A stretch of DNA of 6,382 bases from Dermatophilaceae bacterium (lineage in GTDB: Bacteria; Actinomycetota; Actinomycetes; Actinomycetales; Dermatophilaceae): NCBI GenBank assembly GCA_013361975.1, contig JABFXB010000440.1, positions 1-6,382 on the forward strand. Direction: 5' to 3'. Below the pieces are notes generated by a model. The model was given only the letters and a program-made list of their open reading frames with translations. It had not been told where the DNA came from and ran no database searches. Made by a program: the position numbers and the translations under genes. Below are positions 1 through 5,351 of this stretch, one piece after another; within the stretch, counting starts at the first letter, position 1; each line of letters starts with the position of its first letter.

Positions 1-1329
1 GCCGTCGTGCCCAACGTCGTGAAGATCAACTGGGCCCGCGAGGTGGAGCGGTGGACGCCGCAGCGCCGGGTCACCGTCATCCACGGCGACGGCAACGACG
101 TCAACGCCTTCGCCGACGTCTTCGTCGTCAACTACGAGATCCTCGACCGGCACTTCGCCTGGCTGTCGAGCTTCGGCTTCCGCTCGATGGTCGTCGACGA
201 GGCCCACTTCATCAAGAACCTCGGCTCACAGCGGTCGCAGCAGGTGCTGGCGCTCGGTGACCGGCTGCGCGCCACGGCGCCCGGCGGCAACCCGCTCCTC
301 ATCGCCCTCACCGGCACGCCGCTCATCAACGACGTCAAGGACTTCGACGCGATCTGGCGCTTCCTCGGCTGGATCAAGGACGGCAGGCCCGCGCCCGACA
401 TCGTGCGTCGACTCGACGCCATCGGCCTCACGCCGGCCGACCGCGGATTCTACCCGGAGGCCCGCCAGGTCGTCATCGACCAGGGCATCGTGCGCCGCCG
501 CAAGGTCGACGTCGCCAAGGACCTGCCCGACAAGCGCATCGCCGACATCACCGTCGAGCTCGACGACGACCTCGGCCGTTCGATCCGCGCGGCCGAGAAG
601 GCGTTGGGCGACAAGCTCGCCCGTCGCTACCGCGCCTTCCTCGCCGAGGCCAACGCCACCGAGATCCCAGGCGAGCCCGACGAGGCCCTCATGCGCCGGG
701 TCGCCGCGGGCGAGCTGCGAGCCGGTGCCGGCGAGAAGTCCGACGGCAAGAACACCGAGAGCGTCTTCAGCCTCGTCCGCCGCATCGGTCAGGCCAAGGC
801 CCGCCTCGCGGCCGACTACGCCGCCCAGCTCTCCCACTCGGTCGGCAAGGTCGTGCTCTTCGCCAAGCACATCGACGTCATGGACACCGCAGAGCAGGTG
901 CTGGCCGAGGCGGGTCTGCGCACCGTGTCGATCCGCGGCGAGCAGACGACGAAACAGCGAACCGAGGCGATCGACGGCTTCCAGAAGGACCCCGAGGTCT
1001 CGGTCGCCGTCTGCTCGCTCCTCGCCGCCGGGGTCGGCATCAACCTGCACGCCGCGTCCAACGTCGTGCTCGCCGAGCTGTCGTGGACCGCGGCCGAGCA
1101 GCAGCAGGCCATCGACCGCGTGCACCGCATCGGCCAGGACGAGCCGGTGACGGCCTGGCGGCTGCTCGCCGCGGGAACCATCGACTCACGCATCGCCGAG
1201 CTCATCGACGCCAAGCAGGGCCTCGCGGCCCGCGCGCTCGACGGCTCGGACGTCGACGTCTCGAGCGGCGACACCGTGCAGCTGGACGCGCTCGTCGAGC
1301 TGCTGCGGCGGTCGCTGGCCGAGGTCTGA
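1..1329 (+). CDS. SNF2-family DEAD/DEAH-box helicase (5' truncated by window edge)
   Basis: The reading frame is open from base 1, so this is the C-terminal ~442 codons of a larger ATP-dependent DNA translocase; the Walker A segment lies upstream of the window. Seen: a motif Ia-like stretch (AVVPNVVKINWAREVERW, from base 1), the Walker B DEAH box at 196-207, motif III LTGTPL at 307-324, and then the RecA-like C-terminal lobe: VVLFAKHIDVMD, IRGEQTTKQR, GVGINLHAASNVVLAELSW and RVHRIGQ (1117-1137), which is motif VI with its arginine finger. The RVHRIGQ signature is typical of SNF2/Rad54-like enzymes rather than ordinary RNA helicases. The family remodels protein-DNA complexes or takes part in repair or restart; the exact role here is unknown. 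The spacing between the lobes suggests a compact SMARCAL1-like bacterial form. It ends in TGA 12 bp before the convergent GNAT remnant, with no clear hairpin terminator between. The GTG at base 7 is not a true start, because homologous sequence continues upstream of it. Confidence 0.93.
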   Translation, partial: AVVPNVVKINWAREVERWTPQRRVTVIHGDGNDVNAFADVFVVNYEILDRHFAWLSSFGFRSMVVDEAHFIKNLGSQRSQQVLALGDRLRATAPGGNPLLIALTGTPLINDVKDFDAIWRFLGWIKDGRPAPDIVRRLDAIGLTPADRGFYPEARQVVIDQGIVRRRKVDVAKDLPDKRIADITVELDDDLGRSIRAAEKALGDKLARRYRAFLAEANATEIPGEPDEALMRRVAAGELRAGAGEKSDGKNTESVFSLVRRIGQAKARLAADYAAQLSHSVGKVVLFAKHIDVMDTAEQVLAEAGLRTVSIRGEQTTKQRTEAIDGFQKDPEVSVAVCSLLAAGVGINLHAASNVVLAELSWTAAEQQQAIDRVHRIGQDEPVTAWRLLAAGTIDSRIAELIDAKQGLAARALDGSDVDVSSGDTVQLDALVELLRRSLAEV

Positions 1330-1341
1330 CCTCCGCTCGGC

Positions 1342-1544
1342 CTACGGGTCGAGGTGCATGATGCCGAGGGTCTCGTAGAGCCGCACCGCGCTCTTGTTCG
1401 TCGCCACGACGGCGTTGAACTCCATTGCGGCACAAGCGGACTCGCGCGCCCAGCAGATGGGGTCGACGACTCCCGCCCCACGACCTGCTCGATGATCGGC
1501 CACACCTGCGGCCAGTCCGCGTCGGCGTAGTCGCGGACCGTCAC
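1342..1544 (-). pseudogene. GNAT-family N-acetyltransferase remnant
   Basis: Not recognisable as a single ORF, but two pieces of one GNAT gene lie in the same order and strand. From a GTG at 1544, preceded by AAAGG four bases upstream, the protein reads VTVRDYADADWPQVWPIIEQ. This is a typical GNAT N-terminus (T-x-R-x-A-x-x-x-D-W-x-x-I-W-P-I). After about codon 22 the frame is lost. In another frame, GAGVVDPICWARESACAA and then MEFNAVVATNKSAVRLYETL (from 1425) match the acetyl-CoA-binding/C-terminal part (W-A-R-E-x-x-x-x-A-M-x-F-N-A-V-V-x-T-N-x-x-A-V-x-L). It ends GIMHLDP-TAG at 1342. Intact relatives are about 160-170 aa; here some 65-80 residues of core are missing, and roughly 20 more may be lost between ETLG and IMHLDP. 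It begins 22 bp after the nadE stop on the same strand, so it was probably the second gene of a nadE transcript. Acetyltransferase activity is not expected. Family recognition is from memory of GNAT sequences. Confidence 0.66.
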
Positions 1545-1566
1545 TGCCTTTGCCGCTCCGGCTTCC

Positions 1567-3609
1567 TTACTCCTGAGGCACGTTCGCGTCGAGGTCACTC
1601 AGCCACGTCACCGACGTCGCGTCGGACGGCATACGCCAGTCGCCGCGTGGCGAGAGCGAGCCGCCGGCGACGACCTTCGGGCCGTTGGGCAGGGCCGAGC
1701 GCTTGAACTGGTTGGCGAAGTAGCGCTCGACGAAGACCTCCAGCCACTTCCGCACCGTCGCGAGGTCGTATGCCGTGCGCTCCGCCTCCGGGTAGCCGGC
1801 GGGCCAGTCGCCCGCCTCGCTGTCGTGCCAGGCGTGCCAGGCGAGGAAGGCGATCTTCGACGGGCGGTAGCCGCGACGGAGCACGTGGTAGAGGGTGAAG
1901 TCCTGGAGCGCGTACGGCCCGATCTTCGCCTGCGTGCTCTGCGGCTTCTCGCCCTCCTTGGCGGGCACCAGCTCGGGCGAGATCTCGGTGTCGAGGATCG
2001 AGGTGAGCGTCTCGCCGACGTGCTCCTCGAACTGTGCGGAGGAGACGACCCAGCGGATGAGGTGCTGCATGAGGGTCTTCGGCACGCCGACGTTCACGCC
2101 GTAGTGGCTCATCTGGTCACCGACGCCGTAGGTGCACCAGCCCAGGGCGAGCTCGGACAGGTCTCCGGTGCCCAGCACGATGCCGCCGCGCTGGTTGGCG
2201 ATGCGGAAGAGGAAGTCGGTGCGCAGCCCGGCCTGGACGTTCTCGAAGGTGACGTCGTAGACCTCCTCGCTGCGCCCGAAGGGGTGGCCCATCGCCGTGA
2301 GCATCTGCGTCGCCGCGGGCTTGATGTCAAGCTCCTCCCACGTGACGTCGAGCGACTCCATCAGTGCGATGGCGTTGTTCTTCGTGTGGTCGCTCGTGGC
2401 GAAGCCGGGCATCGTGAAGGCGAGGATGTCGCTGCGTGGCCGGTCGAGGCGGTCCATCGCCTTGGCGGCGACGATGAGGGCGTGGGTCGAGTCGAGGCCG
2501 CCGCTGACGCCGATGACGACCTTCGGCTGGCCGATGGCCCGCAGTCGCTGCTCGAGCCCCGAGACCTGGATGTTGTACGCCTCGTAGCAGTCGAGCGCGA
2601 GACGCGCCTCGTCGTCGGGCACGAACGGGAAGCGGTCGACCTTGCGCAGCAACCCGATGTCGCCGGCCGGCGGCGACAGCTCGATCTCGACCGTGCGGAA
2701 CCCGCTCGTGCGGTCGGCGAGGGTGCGGCGGTTGTCGTCGAAGGTGCCCTGTCGCAGTCGTTCCTGGCGCAGCAGGTCGAGGTCGATGTCGGCGACCGAA
2801 CGACGAGCGCCCTCGGGGAAGCGCTCGCTCTCGGTGAGCAGCGCCCCGCACTCGTAGACCATCGTCATGCCGTCCCACGACAGGTCGGTGGAGCTCTCAC
2901 CCTCACCGGCAGCGGCGTAGAGGTACGCCGCCAGGCAGCGGGCCGAGGCGCTGCGCGAGAGGAGGTGGCGGTCCTCGGCCCTGCCGACGGTGATGGGCGA
3001 GCCGGAGATGTTGGTGAGGACGGTCGCCCCGGCCAGGGCCGCCTCGTGGCTCGGGGGCACCGGAACCCACATGTCCTCGCAGACCTCCACGTGCAGCACG
3101 AAACCCGGCACGTCGGTGGCCTTGAACAGCAGGTCCGGGCCGAAGGGCACCCGGTCGCCCGCGACCTCGATGGTCTGGCCGCGCTGGTCGTCACCGGGCG
3201 CGAACCAGCGCCGCTCGTAGAACTCGCGGTAGGTCGGCAGGTAGGACTTCGGGGCGACGCCGATGACCCTGCCGGCGTGGATGACGACGCCGCAGTTGTA
3301 GACGCGCGAGCCCTTCTCGAGCGGTGCGCCGACGACGAGCACGGTCGTGAGGTCGGCGGTGGCCTCGGCGATGCGCGCCAGGGCATCGTCGACGGCGTCG
3401 AGGAGGGGGTCCTGCAGGAAGAGGTCGTCGACGGCGTAGCCGGAGAGGCACAGCTCGGGAAAGATCGCGAGCGCCACGCCCTCGTCGGCGAGGTCTCGGG
3501 CCTCGGCGACCACCGCGTCCGCGTTGCGCTCGGGGTCGGCCGCGACGATCGGCAGGGTGCAGGCGGCGACGCGGGCGAACCCCTGGGCGTAGGAGCTGTA
3601 GAAGTCCAT
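1567..3609 (-). CDS. nadE: glutamine-dependent NAD+ synthetase
   Basis: Catalyses the last step of NAD+ biosynthesis: deamido-NAD+ is adenylated with ATP and amidated using ammonia released from glutamine. It acts in the cytoplasm; the family forms octamers with an ammonia tunnel. The 680-aa length matches the actinobacterial type (about 680 aa). Domains: an N-terminal nitrilase-like glutaminase (~1-290) with the Glu52 (FPELCLSGY), Lys121 (PKSYLPTYREFYERR) and Cys177 (HVEVCEDM) triad; then a synthetase domain (~330-680) with the PPi-loop SGGLDST at 369-375, the stretch FENVQAGLRTDFLFRIANQ, the motif GTGDLSELALGW and the C-terminal KRSALPNGPKV. The ATG at 3609 is chosen because MDFYSSYAQGFARVAACT aligns with the usual family N-terminus; an upstream in-frame GTG at 3699 would add 30 residues unlike the family. 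No Shine-Dalgarno is visible before the ATG (upstream reads GATTGACTGGCCCC), so initiation may be weak or leaderless. Divergent from the flavin-binding protein gene at 3756. Confidence 0.97.
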   Translation of the reverse strand: MDFYSSYAQGFARVAACTLPIVAADPERNADAVVAEARDLADEGVALAIFPELCLSGYAVDDLFLQDPLLDAVDDALARIAEATADLTTVLVVGAPLEKGSRVYNCGVVIHAGRVIGVAPKSYLPTYREFYERRWFAPGDDQRGQTIEVAGDRVPFGPDLLFKATDVPGFVLHVEVCEDMWVPVPPSHEAALAGATVLTNISGSPITVGRAEDRHLLSRSASARCLAAYLYAAAGEGESSTDLSWDGMTMVYECGALLTESERFPEGARRSVADIDLDLLRQERLRQGTFDDNRRTLADRTSGFRTVEIELSPPAGDIGLLRKVDRFPFVPDDEARLALDCYEAYNIQVSGLEQRLRAIGQPKVVIGVSGGLDSTHALIVAAKAMDRLDRPRSDILAFTMPGFATSDHTKNNAIALMESLDVTWEELDIKPAATQMLTAMGHPFGRSEEVYDVTFENVQAGLRTDFLFRIANQRGGIVLGTGDLSELALGWCTYGVGDQMSHYGVNVGVPKTLMQHLIRWVVSSAQFEEHVGETLTSILDTEISPELVPAKEGEKPQSTQAKIGPYALQDFTLYHVLRRGYRPSKIAFLAWHAWHDSEAGDWPAGYPEAERTAYDLATVRKWLEVFVERYFANQFKRSALPNGPKVVAGGSLSPRGDWRMPSDATSVTWLSDLDANVPQE

Positions 3610-3755
3610 GGGGCCAGTCAATCGCACGAGGGACGCGGGACGTGTGACGCGGGCCTCGCTCCGAGCGTGGGCCCGAGGGTGGGCACGGCACGCCCACACC
3701 TCCTACAATTCGTAGTAGTCGAGCTCTCGCCCGATGCGACCCGGAGGAGGCCACC
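3610..3755. promoter_or_regulatory. divergent intergenic region with short dyads (nadE / PNPOx-like gene)
   Basis: This 146-bp gap must carry start signals for both flanking genes. Visible elements are an inverted repeat GTGGGC (3679-3684) / GCCCAC (3692-3697) with a 7-base loop, and an AT-richer patch CTACAATTCGTAGTAG (3703-3718) that stands out from the GC-rich surroundings. That patch contains CTAC-AATTC-GTAG as a small dyad, and TACAAT (3704-3709) as a possible -10 for the rightward gene. No convincing -35 lies 16-18 bp upstream (GGGCAC at 3681-3686 is poor). The dyad overlapping the possible -10 could be an operator, but I cannot assign a regulator. I see no clear promoter for nadE. Confidence 0.4.
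3743..3750 (+). promoter_or_regulatory. Ribosome binding site of the PNPOx-like gene
   Basis: GGAGGAGG, five bases before the ATG at 3756. It favours this ATG over the in-frame ATG at 3768, which would be 17 bases away. It is one of the strongest ribosome binding sites in the window, in contrast to nadE, which has none visible. Confidence 0.8.
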
Positions 3756-4214
3756 ATGTCCGACACCATGCACACCGACCCGTCCAGCAACCTGGTCCAG
3801 GAGCTGCACCCGGAGCAGTCGTGGGGCTTCCTGCGCGAGCGCGAGTTCGGGCGCCTGGCCTTCCACCTCGTGGGTGAGGTGCACATCGTCCCGATCAACT
3901 ACGCGGTCGACGGCGAGCGCCTCATCTTCATGACGGCCGAGGGCAGCAAGCTCTTCGGGGTGTCGTCGAACAGCGACGTCGCCTTCGAGGTGGACGAGGT
4001 CTCGGGCGACCACGCGACGAGCGTGATCTGCCGGGGCCGGGCCCACGTCCTCGAGGGGCAGGCCGCCTACGTCGCCGAGCGCTTGCCGGTGCGGCCCTGG
4101 GTCGGCACCCCCAAGGACGTCGTCGTCGCGATCCAGGTCGACGACATCTCCGGCCGCCGCTTCACCCTGTCGCGGCCGTGGCTGCGCGACCTGCCGGCCG
4201 ACCCGCCCGTCTGA
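3756..4214 (+). CDS. pyridoxamine 5'-phosphate oxidase family protein (flavin/F420-binding split barrel)
   Basis: A 152-aa protein of the PNPOx-like split beta-barrel type (Pyridox_ox_2-like). Seen: an N-terminal helix region LVQELHPEQSWGFLRERE, then the typical barrel sequence GRLAFHLVGEVHIVPINY (32-49), LIFMTAEGSKL (56-66), VAFEVDEV (75-82), TSVICRGRAHVL (88-99) and the C-terminal GRRFTLSRPWL (133-143). Family members bind FMN, FAD, heme or deazaflavin F420, usually as dimers, and carry out varied redox reactions; actinobacterial ones are often F420- or FMN-linked. True vitamin B6 synthesis (PdxH) is unlikely, given the short length and the lack of the PdxH C-terminal signature. No signal peptide or membrane segment is seen, so it should be cytoplasmic. 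It is probably monocistronic: it is divergent from nadE and followed by a 259-bp non-coding stretch with a large palindrome. Substrate and cofactor cannot be read from sequence alone. Confidence 0.88.
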   Translation: MSDTMHTDPSSNLVQELHPEQSWGFLREREFGRLAFHLVGEVHIVPINYAVDGERLIFMTAEGSKLFGVSSNSDVAFEVDEVSGDHATSVICRGRAHVLEGQAAYVAERLPVRPWVGTPKDVVVAIQVDDISGRRFTLSRPWLRDLPADPPV

Positions 4215-4240
4215 GCCCGTCGTACGCGTGCCTTTTCCCA

Positions 4241-4327
4241 CAGGGGTGGCGGTTTGCGTCAGGTGTGGGCGGTGCACCGCCCACACCTGACGCCGGCGCG
4301 CACCGCTGCCGCAAACGCCCACCTCTG
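4241..4327. repeat. Nested inverted repeat with a perfect 38-bp palindrome
   Basis: The core at 4256-4293 is an exact palindrome with no spacer. Its 19-base arm GCGTCAGGTGTGGGCGGTG is followed at once by its reverse complement, centred on GGTGCACC. Outer arms CAGGGGTGGCGGTTTGCG (4241-4258) and CGCAAACGCCCACCTCTG (4310-4327) pair at 15 of 18 positions, with an extra 16 bases (4294-4309) on the right side only. As RNA this would fold into a long, very stable hairpin with one large bulge; as DNA it could extrude a cruciform. It starts 27 bp after the stop of the flavin-binding protein gene, so it may end that transcript, but no U-tract follows, so it is not a classical intrinsic terminator. It might instead be an intergenic repeat element present elsewhere in the genome. 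Confidence 0.85.
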
Positions 4328-4335
4328 GCCGCGAC

Positions 4336-4351
4336 GGTTTGTCCCCAAACC
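4336..4351. repeat. Small hairpin (6-bp stem, 4-base loop)
   Basis: GGTTTG-TCCC-CAAACC is a perfect short stem-loop just right of the large palindrome and 38 bp upstream of the -35 box of the downstream operon. It could be part of the same terminator or repeat structure, or a protein site. No poly-T follows (the sequence continues TCCTCGAATGG). Function unknown. Confidence 0.5.
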
Positions 4352-4388
4352 TCCTCGAATGGGCGCTCTGACCGCTTGGTCCCGCACT

Positions 4389-4417
4389 TTGACCCGAGTG
4401 GCAGGCATCCCTACCTT
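4389..4417 (+). promoter_or_regulatory. Predicted sigma-70-type promoter of the ApbE operon
   Basis: TTGACC (4389-4394) and TACCTT (4412-4417) are spaced by exactly 17 bp. The -35 matches consensus at five of six positions and the -10 keeps the key T-A-n-n-n-T. Transcription would begin near 4423-4426, about 50 bases before the ATG at 4474. It is the best promoter-like pair seen in the non-coding parts of the window and fits the head of the four-gene operon. An alternative -10, TTATAC (4425-4430), has no good -35. Confidence 0.62.
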
Positions 4418-4448
4418 GGACGATTTATACCCACCGGGTAGGACGATT
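4418..4448. promoter_or_regulatory. Operator-like dyad between direct repeats at the predicted transcription start
   Basis: TACCC-ACC-GGGTA (4428-4440) is a perfect 5-bp dyad with a 3-base centre. It is bracketed by two exact direct repeats GGACGATT (4418-4425 and 4441-4448) whose starts are 23 bp apart, about two helical turns. The block lies right after the predicted -10, where a bound repressor would block initiation. The TACCC...GGGTA half-sites recall operators of copper-sensing CsoR-type repressors, but the usual spacing is longer, so that link is only a guess. The direct repeats could instead be a tandem response-regulator site. Confidence 0.42.
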
Positions 4449-4460
4449 CGCCCCCATCGT

Positions 4461-4466
4461 GAGGAG
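4461..4466 (+). promoter_or_regulatory. Ribosome binding site deciding the start at 4474
   Basis: GAGGAG lies 7 bases before ATG 4474. An alternative in-frame GTG at 4459 overlaps the region just before this element and has no purine-rich sequence upstream (CGATTCGCCCCCATC). The ATG is therefore preferred. Confidence 0.75.
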
Positions 4467-4473
4467 CCCCTCC

Positions 4474-4920
4474 ATGGAGCATCGACATGCTCTGGCCGCC
4501 GCTACGGCGGCCGTCTCCATAGCCGGCAGCGGCGCGTTCGCGGCCTGGTCCTTCGCCAGTGAGCCGCAGGTTCCCGAGGTCCCGAAGCCGCGCCCCGCCT
4601 CGGTCGCCGTGGCGGCCCAGCAGCCCACCGTCGTGCGGACGAAGGTCGTCGTCGACAAGGTCGTCGTCCCGGCCCCTGCCGCGCCTGCCGCTCCAGCAGC
4701 CGTCGTCCCCGCGGCTGCGCCGGCACCGGCAGCACCCGCTGCGCCGGTGAGTCCTGCCGTCGACCACTCGGGCCACGGCAGCGACGACTCCGGCCACGGC
4801 TCGGGCAGCTCAGGCAGCTCAGGCAGCTCAGGCAGCTCAGGTTCCGACAGCTCAGGCGGCTCAGGCAGCGGTTCCGACAGCTCGGGCCACGGCTCCGGCG
4901 GCTCGGAGGTGCGCCGATGA
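4474..4920 (+). CDS. Membrane-anchored or secreted Ser/Gly/His-rich protein, first gene of the ApbE operon
   Basis: I do not recognise a known family. The 148-aa product has a short N-terminus (MEHRH), a hydrophobic Ala-rich segment (~6-28) that could be an uncleaved anchor or a signal peptide, a Pro/Val linker, and the motif VVRTKVVVDKVVVP (53-66). An Ala/Pro-rich stretch follows (67-95), then a low-complexity tail (~97-144) with the His-containing elements DHSGHGSDDSGHGSG and SSGHGSGG around SSG repeats. The tail is probably disordered and extracytosolic. There is no Cys, no lipobox, no LPXTG and no FMN-binding domain. Its plan resembles the next gene (anchor, Val/Lys motif, SG-rich tail), which suggests related roles. 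The stop overlaps the next start (ATGA), so translation is coupled. Position ahead of apbE suggests a role in, or next to, extracytosolic flavin electron transfer. The spaced His/Asp residues might bind metal; this is inference. Confidence 0.8.
   Translation: MEHRHALAAATAAVSIAGSGAFAAWSFASEPQVPEVPKPRPASVAVAAQQPTVVRTKVVVDKVVVPAPAAPAAPAAVVPAAAPAPAAPAAPVSPAVDHSGHGSDDSGHGSGSSGSSGSSGSSGSDSSGGSGSGSDSSGHGSGGSEVRR
4804..4839 (+). repeat. Four perfect tandem copies of a 9-bp unit
   Basis: GGCAGCTCA occurs four times head to tail inside the Ser/Gly-rich coding region, adding Gly-Ser-Ser each time. Close relatives follow: GGTTCCGACAGCTC appears at 4840-4853 and again at 4870-4883. The unit is a multiple of three, so copy-number change by slippage would lengthen or shorten the tail without breaking the frame. 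Confidence 0.9.
4905..4910 (+). promoter_or_regulatory. Ribosome binding site inside the upstream gene, for the start at 4917
   Basis: GGAGGT lies six bases before ATG 4917 and within the last codons of the preceding gene (encoding ...SEVRR). Together with the ATGA stop/start overlap it supports both the gene start and coupled translation. Confidence 0.8.
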
Positions 4921-5345
4921 GCCGAGGGCGCCACACCCACCCCGCCTCCGCGTCACGCATCGTCGTGTCGGGACTCAGCGTCGCCGGCACGGTGCTCGCC
5001 GTGACGGCGATCCACCACGACGGACGCGCCGAGGCGGTCGAGAAGGCCAGCCACAAGGCGGCCGAGATGACCGCGTGGAACGCGGCCCAGGCGGCATACG
5101 AGAAGAAGGTCAAGGCCGCCGCCGCGAAGCCGCGCGTCGTGACCAAGGTCGTGCACAAGAAGGTGTACGTGTCCGCGGGCAGCGGGGGCGCGACCGGCTC
5201 GGTCGTCGGCGCATCGTCCGGCTCGTCCGGGTCGTCGGGCGCGTCGGGCTCGTCGGGCTCGTCACCGGCTCCCGCCGCTGCACCCAAGGCGGCCGCGGCG
5301 CCGGCCGCACCGCCCCCTCCGGCGACGACGTCCGCCGGAAGCTGA
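4917..5345 (+). CDS. Membrane-anchored Ser/Gly/Ala-rich protein, second gene of the ApbE operon
   Basis: No family recognised. The 142-aa product begins with a basic N-terminus (MSRGRHTHPASASR). One hydrophobic segment follows (~15-32, IVVSGLSVAGTVLAVTAI), then a charged, Ala-rich probable helix (~37-70, with AEAVEKASHKAAEMTAW and AAYEKKVKAAAAK). Next come the motif VVTKVVHKKVYV (74-85), a Gly/Ser stretch (87-116) and an Ala/Pro tail (117-142). With the positive N-terminus inside, the rest would face outside. There is no lipobox, no sorting signal and no FMN-binding domain. The Val/Lys motif matches the one in the preceding gene in spacing (VV-x-TKVV-xx-KV-x-V), so the two may be diverged paralogues or act as partners. 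GGATGS (90-95) faintly resembles the S/T-G-A-T flavinylation motif, but the domain that normally surrounds it is absent. It ends six bases before the apbE start, so it is certainly co-transcribed. Confidence 0.8.
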   Translation: MSRGRHTHPASASRIVVSGLSVAGTVLAVTAIHHDGRAEAVEKASHKAAEMTAWNAAQAAYEKKVKAAAAKPRVVTKVVHKKVYVSAGSGGATGSVVGASSGSSGSSGASGSSGSSPAPAAAPKAAAAPAAPPPPATTSAGS

Positions 5346-5351
5346 GCCGTC

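Noticed and set aside
226..1125. Long open frames on both strands across the helicase gene (minus 226-1125, plus frame 257-1150)
   Set aside because: They are shadows caused by high G+C third positions; the SNF2 motifs are all in the other frame.
3610..3699. Upstream extension of nadE to GTG 3699
   Set aside because: The extra 30 residues are Arg/Ala-rich and unlike the family; the conserved N-terminus begins at MDFYSSYAQ.
3703..3718. BlaI/CopY-type operator at the CTAC-AATTC-GTAG dyad
   Set aside because: Half-sites are only four bases with an odd 5-base centre, too weak to assign a regulator; kept only as an unassigned dyad.
1825..3933. A 702-codon open frame on the + strand opposite nadE
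   Set aside because: It is antisense to the clearly conserved nadE frame, has the Val/Asp/Arg/Gly/Leu-rich composition typical of GC-rich antisense shadows, and shows no recognisable motif.
4256..4293. Classical rho-independent terminator at the palindrome
   Set aside because: No T-run follows on either strand; it may still slow or end transcription but does not meet the usual pattern.
4459..4473. GTG at 4459 as the start of the first operon gene
   Set aside because: No Shine-Dalgarno upstream of it, whereas GAGGAG at 4461-4466 is well placed for ATG 4474.
4178..4562. Two small + strand frames across the palindrome region
   Set aside because: Their coding would run through a perfect palindrome and the promoter; composition is not protein-like and no ribosome binding site is seen.
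4804..4839. CRISPR-like array
   Set aside because: Units are 9 bp, contiguous and without spacers, and lie inside a coding frame; they are a coding tandem repeat.
4425..4940. Minus-strand frame with Pro-Glu-Leu repeats (PELPELPE) opposite the Ser/Gly-rich gene
   Set aside because: The repeats are only the antisense of the GGCAGCTCA tandem units. The frame runs through the promoter and operator region and has no ribosome binding site or family resemblance.
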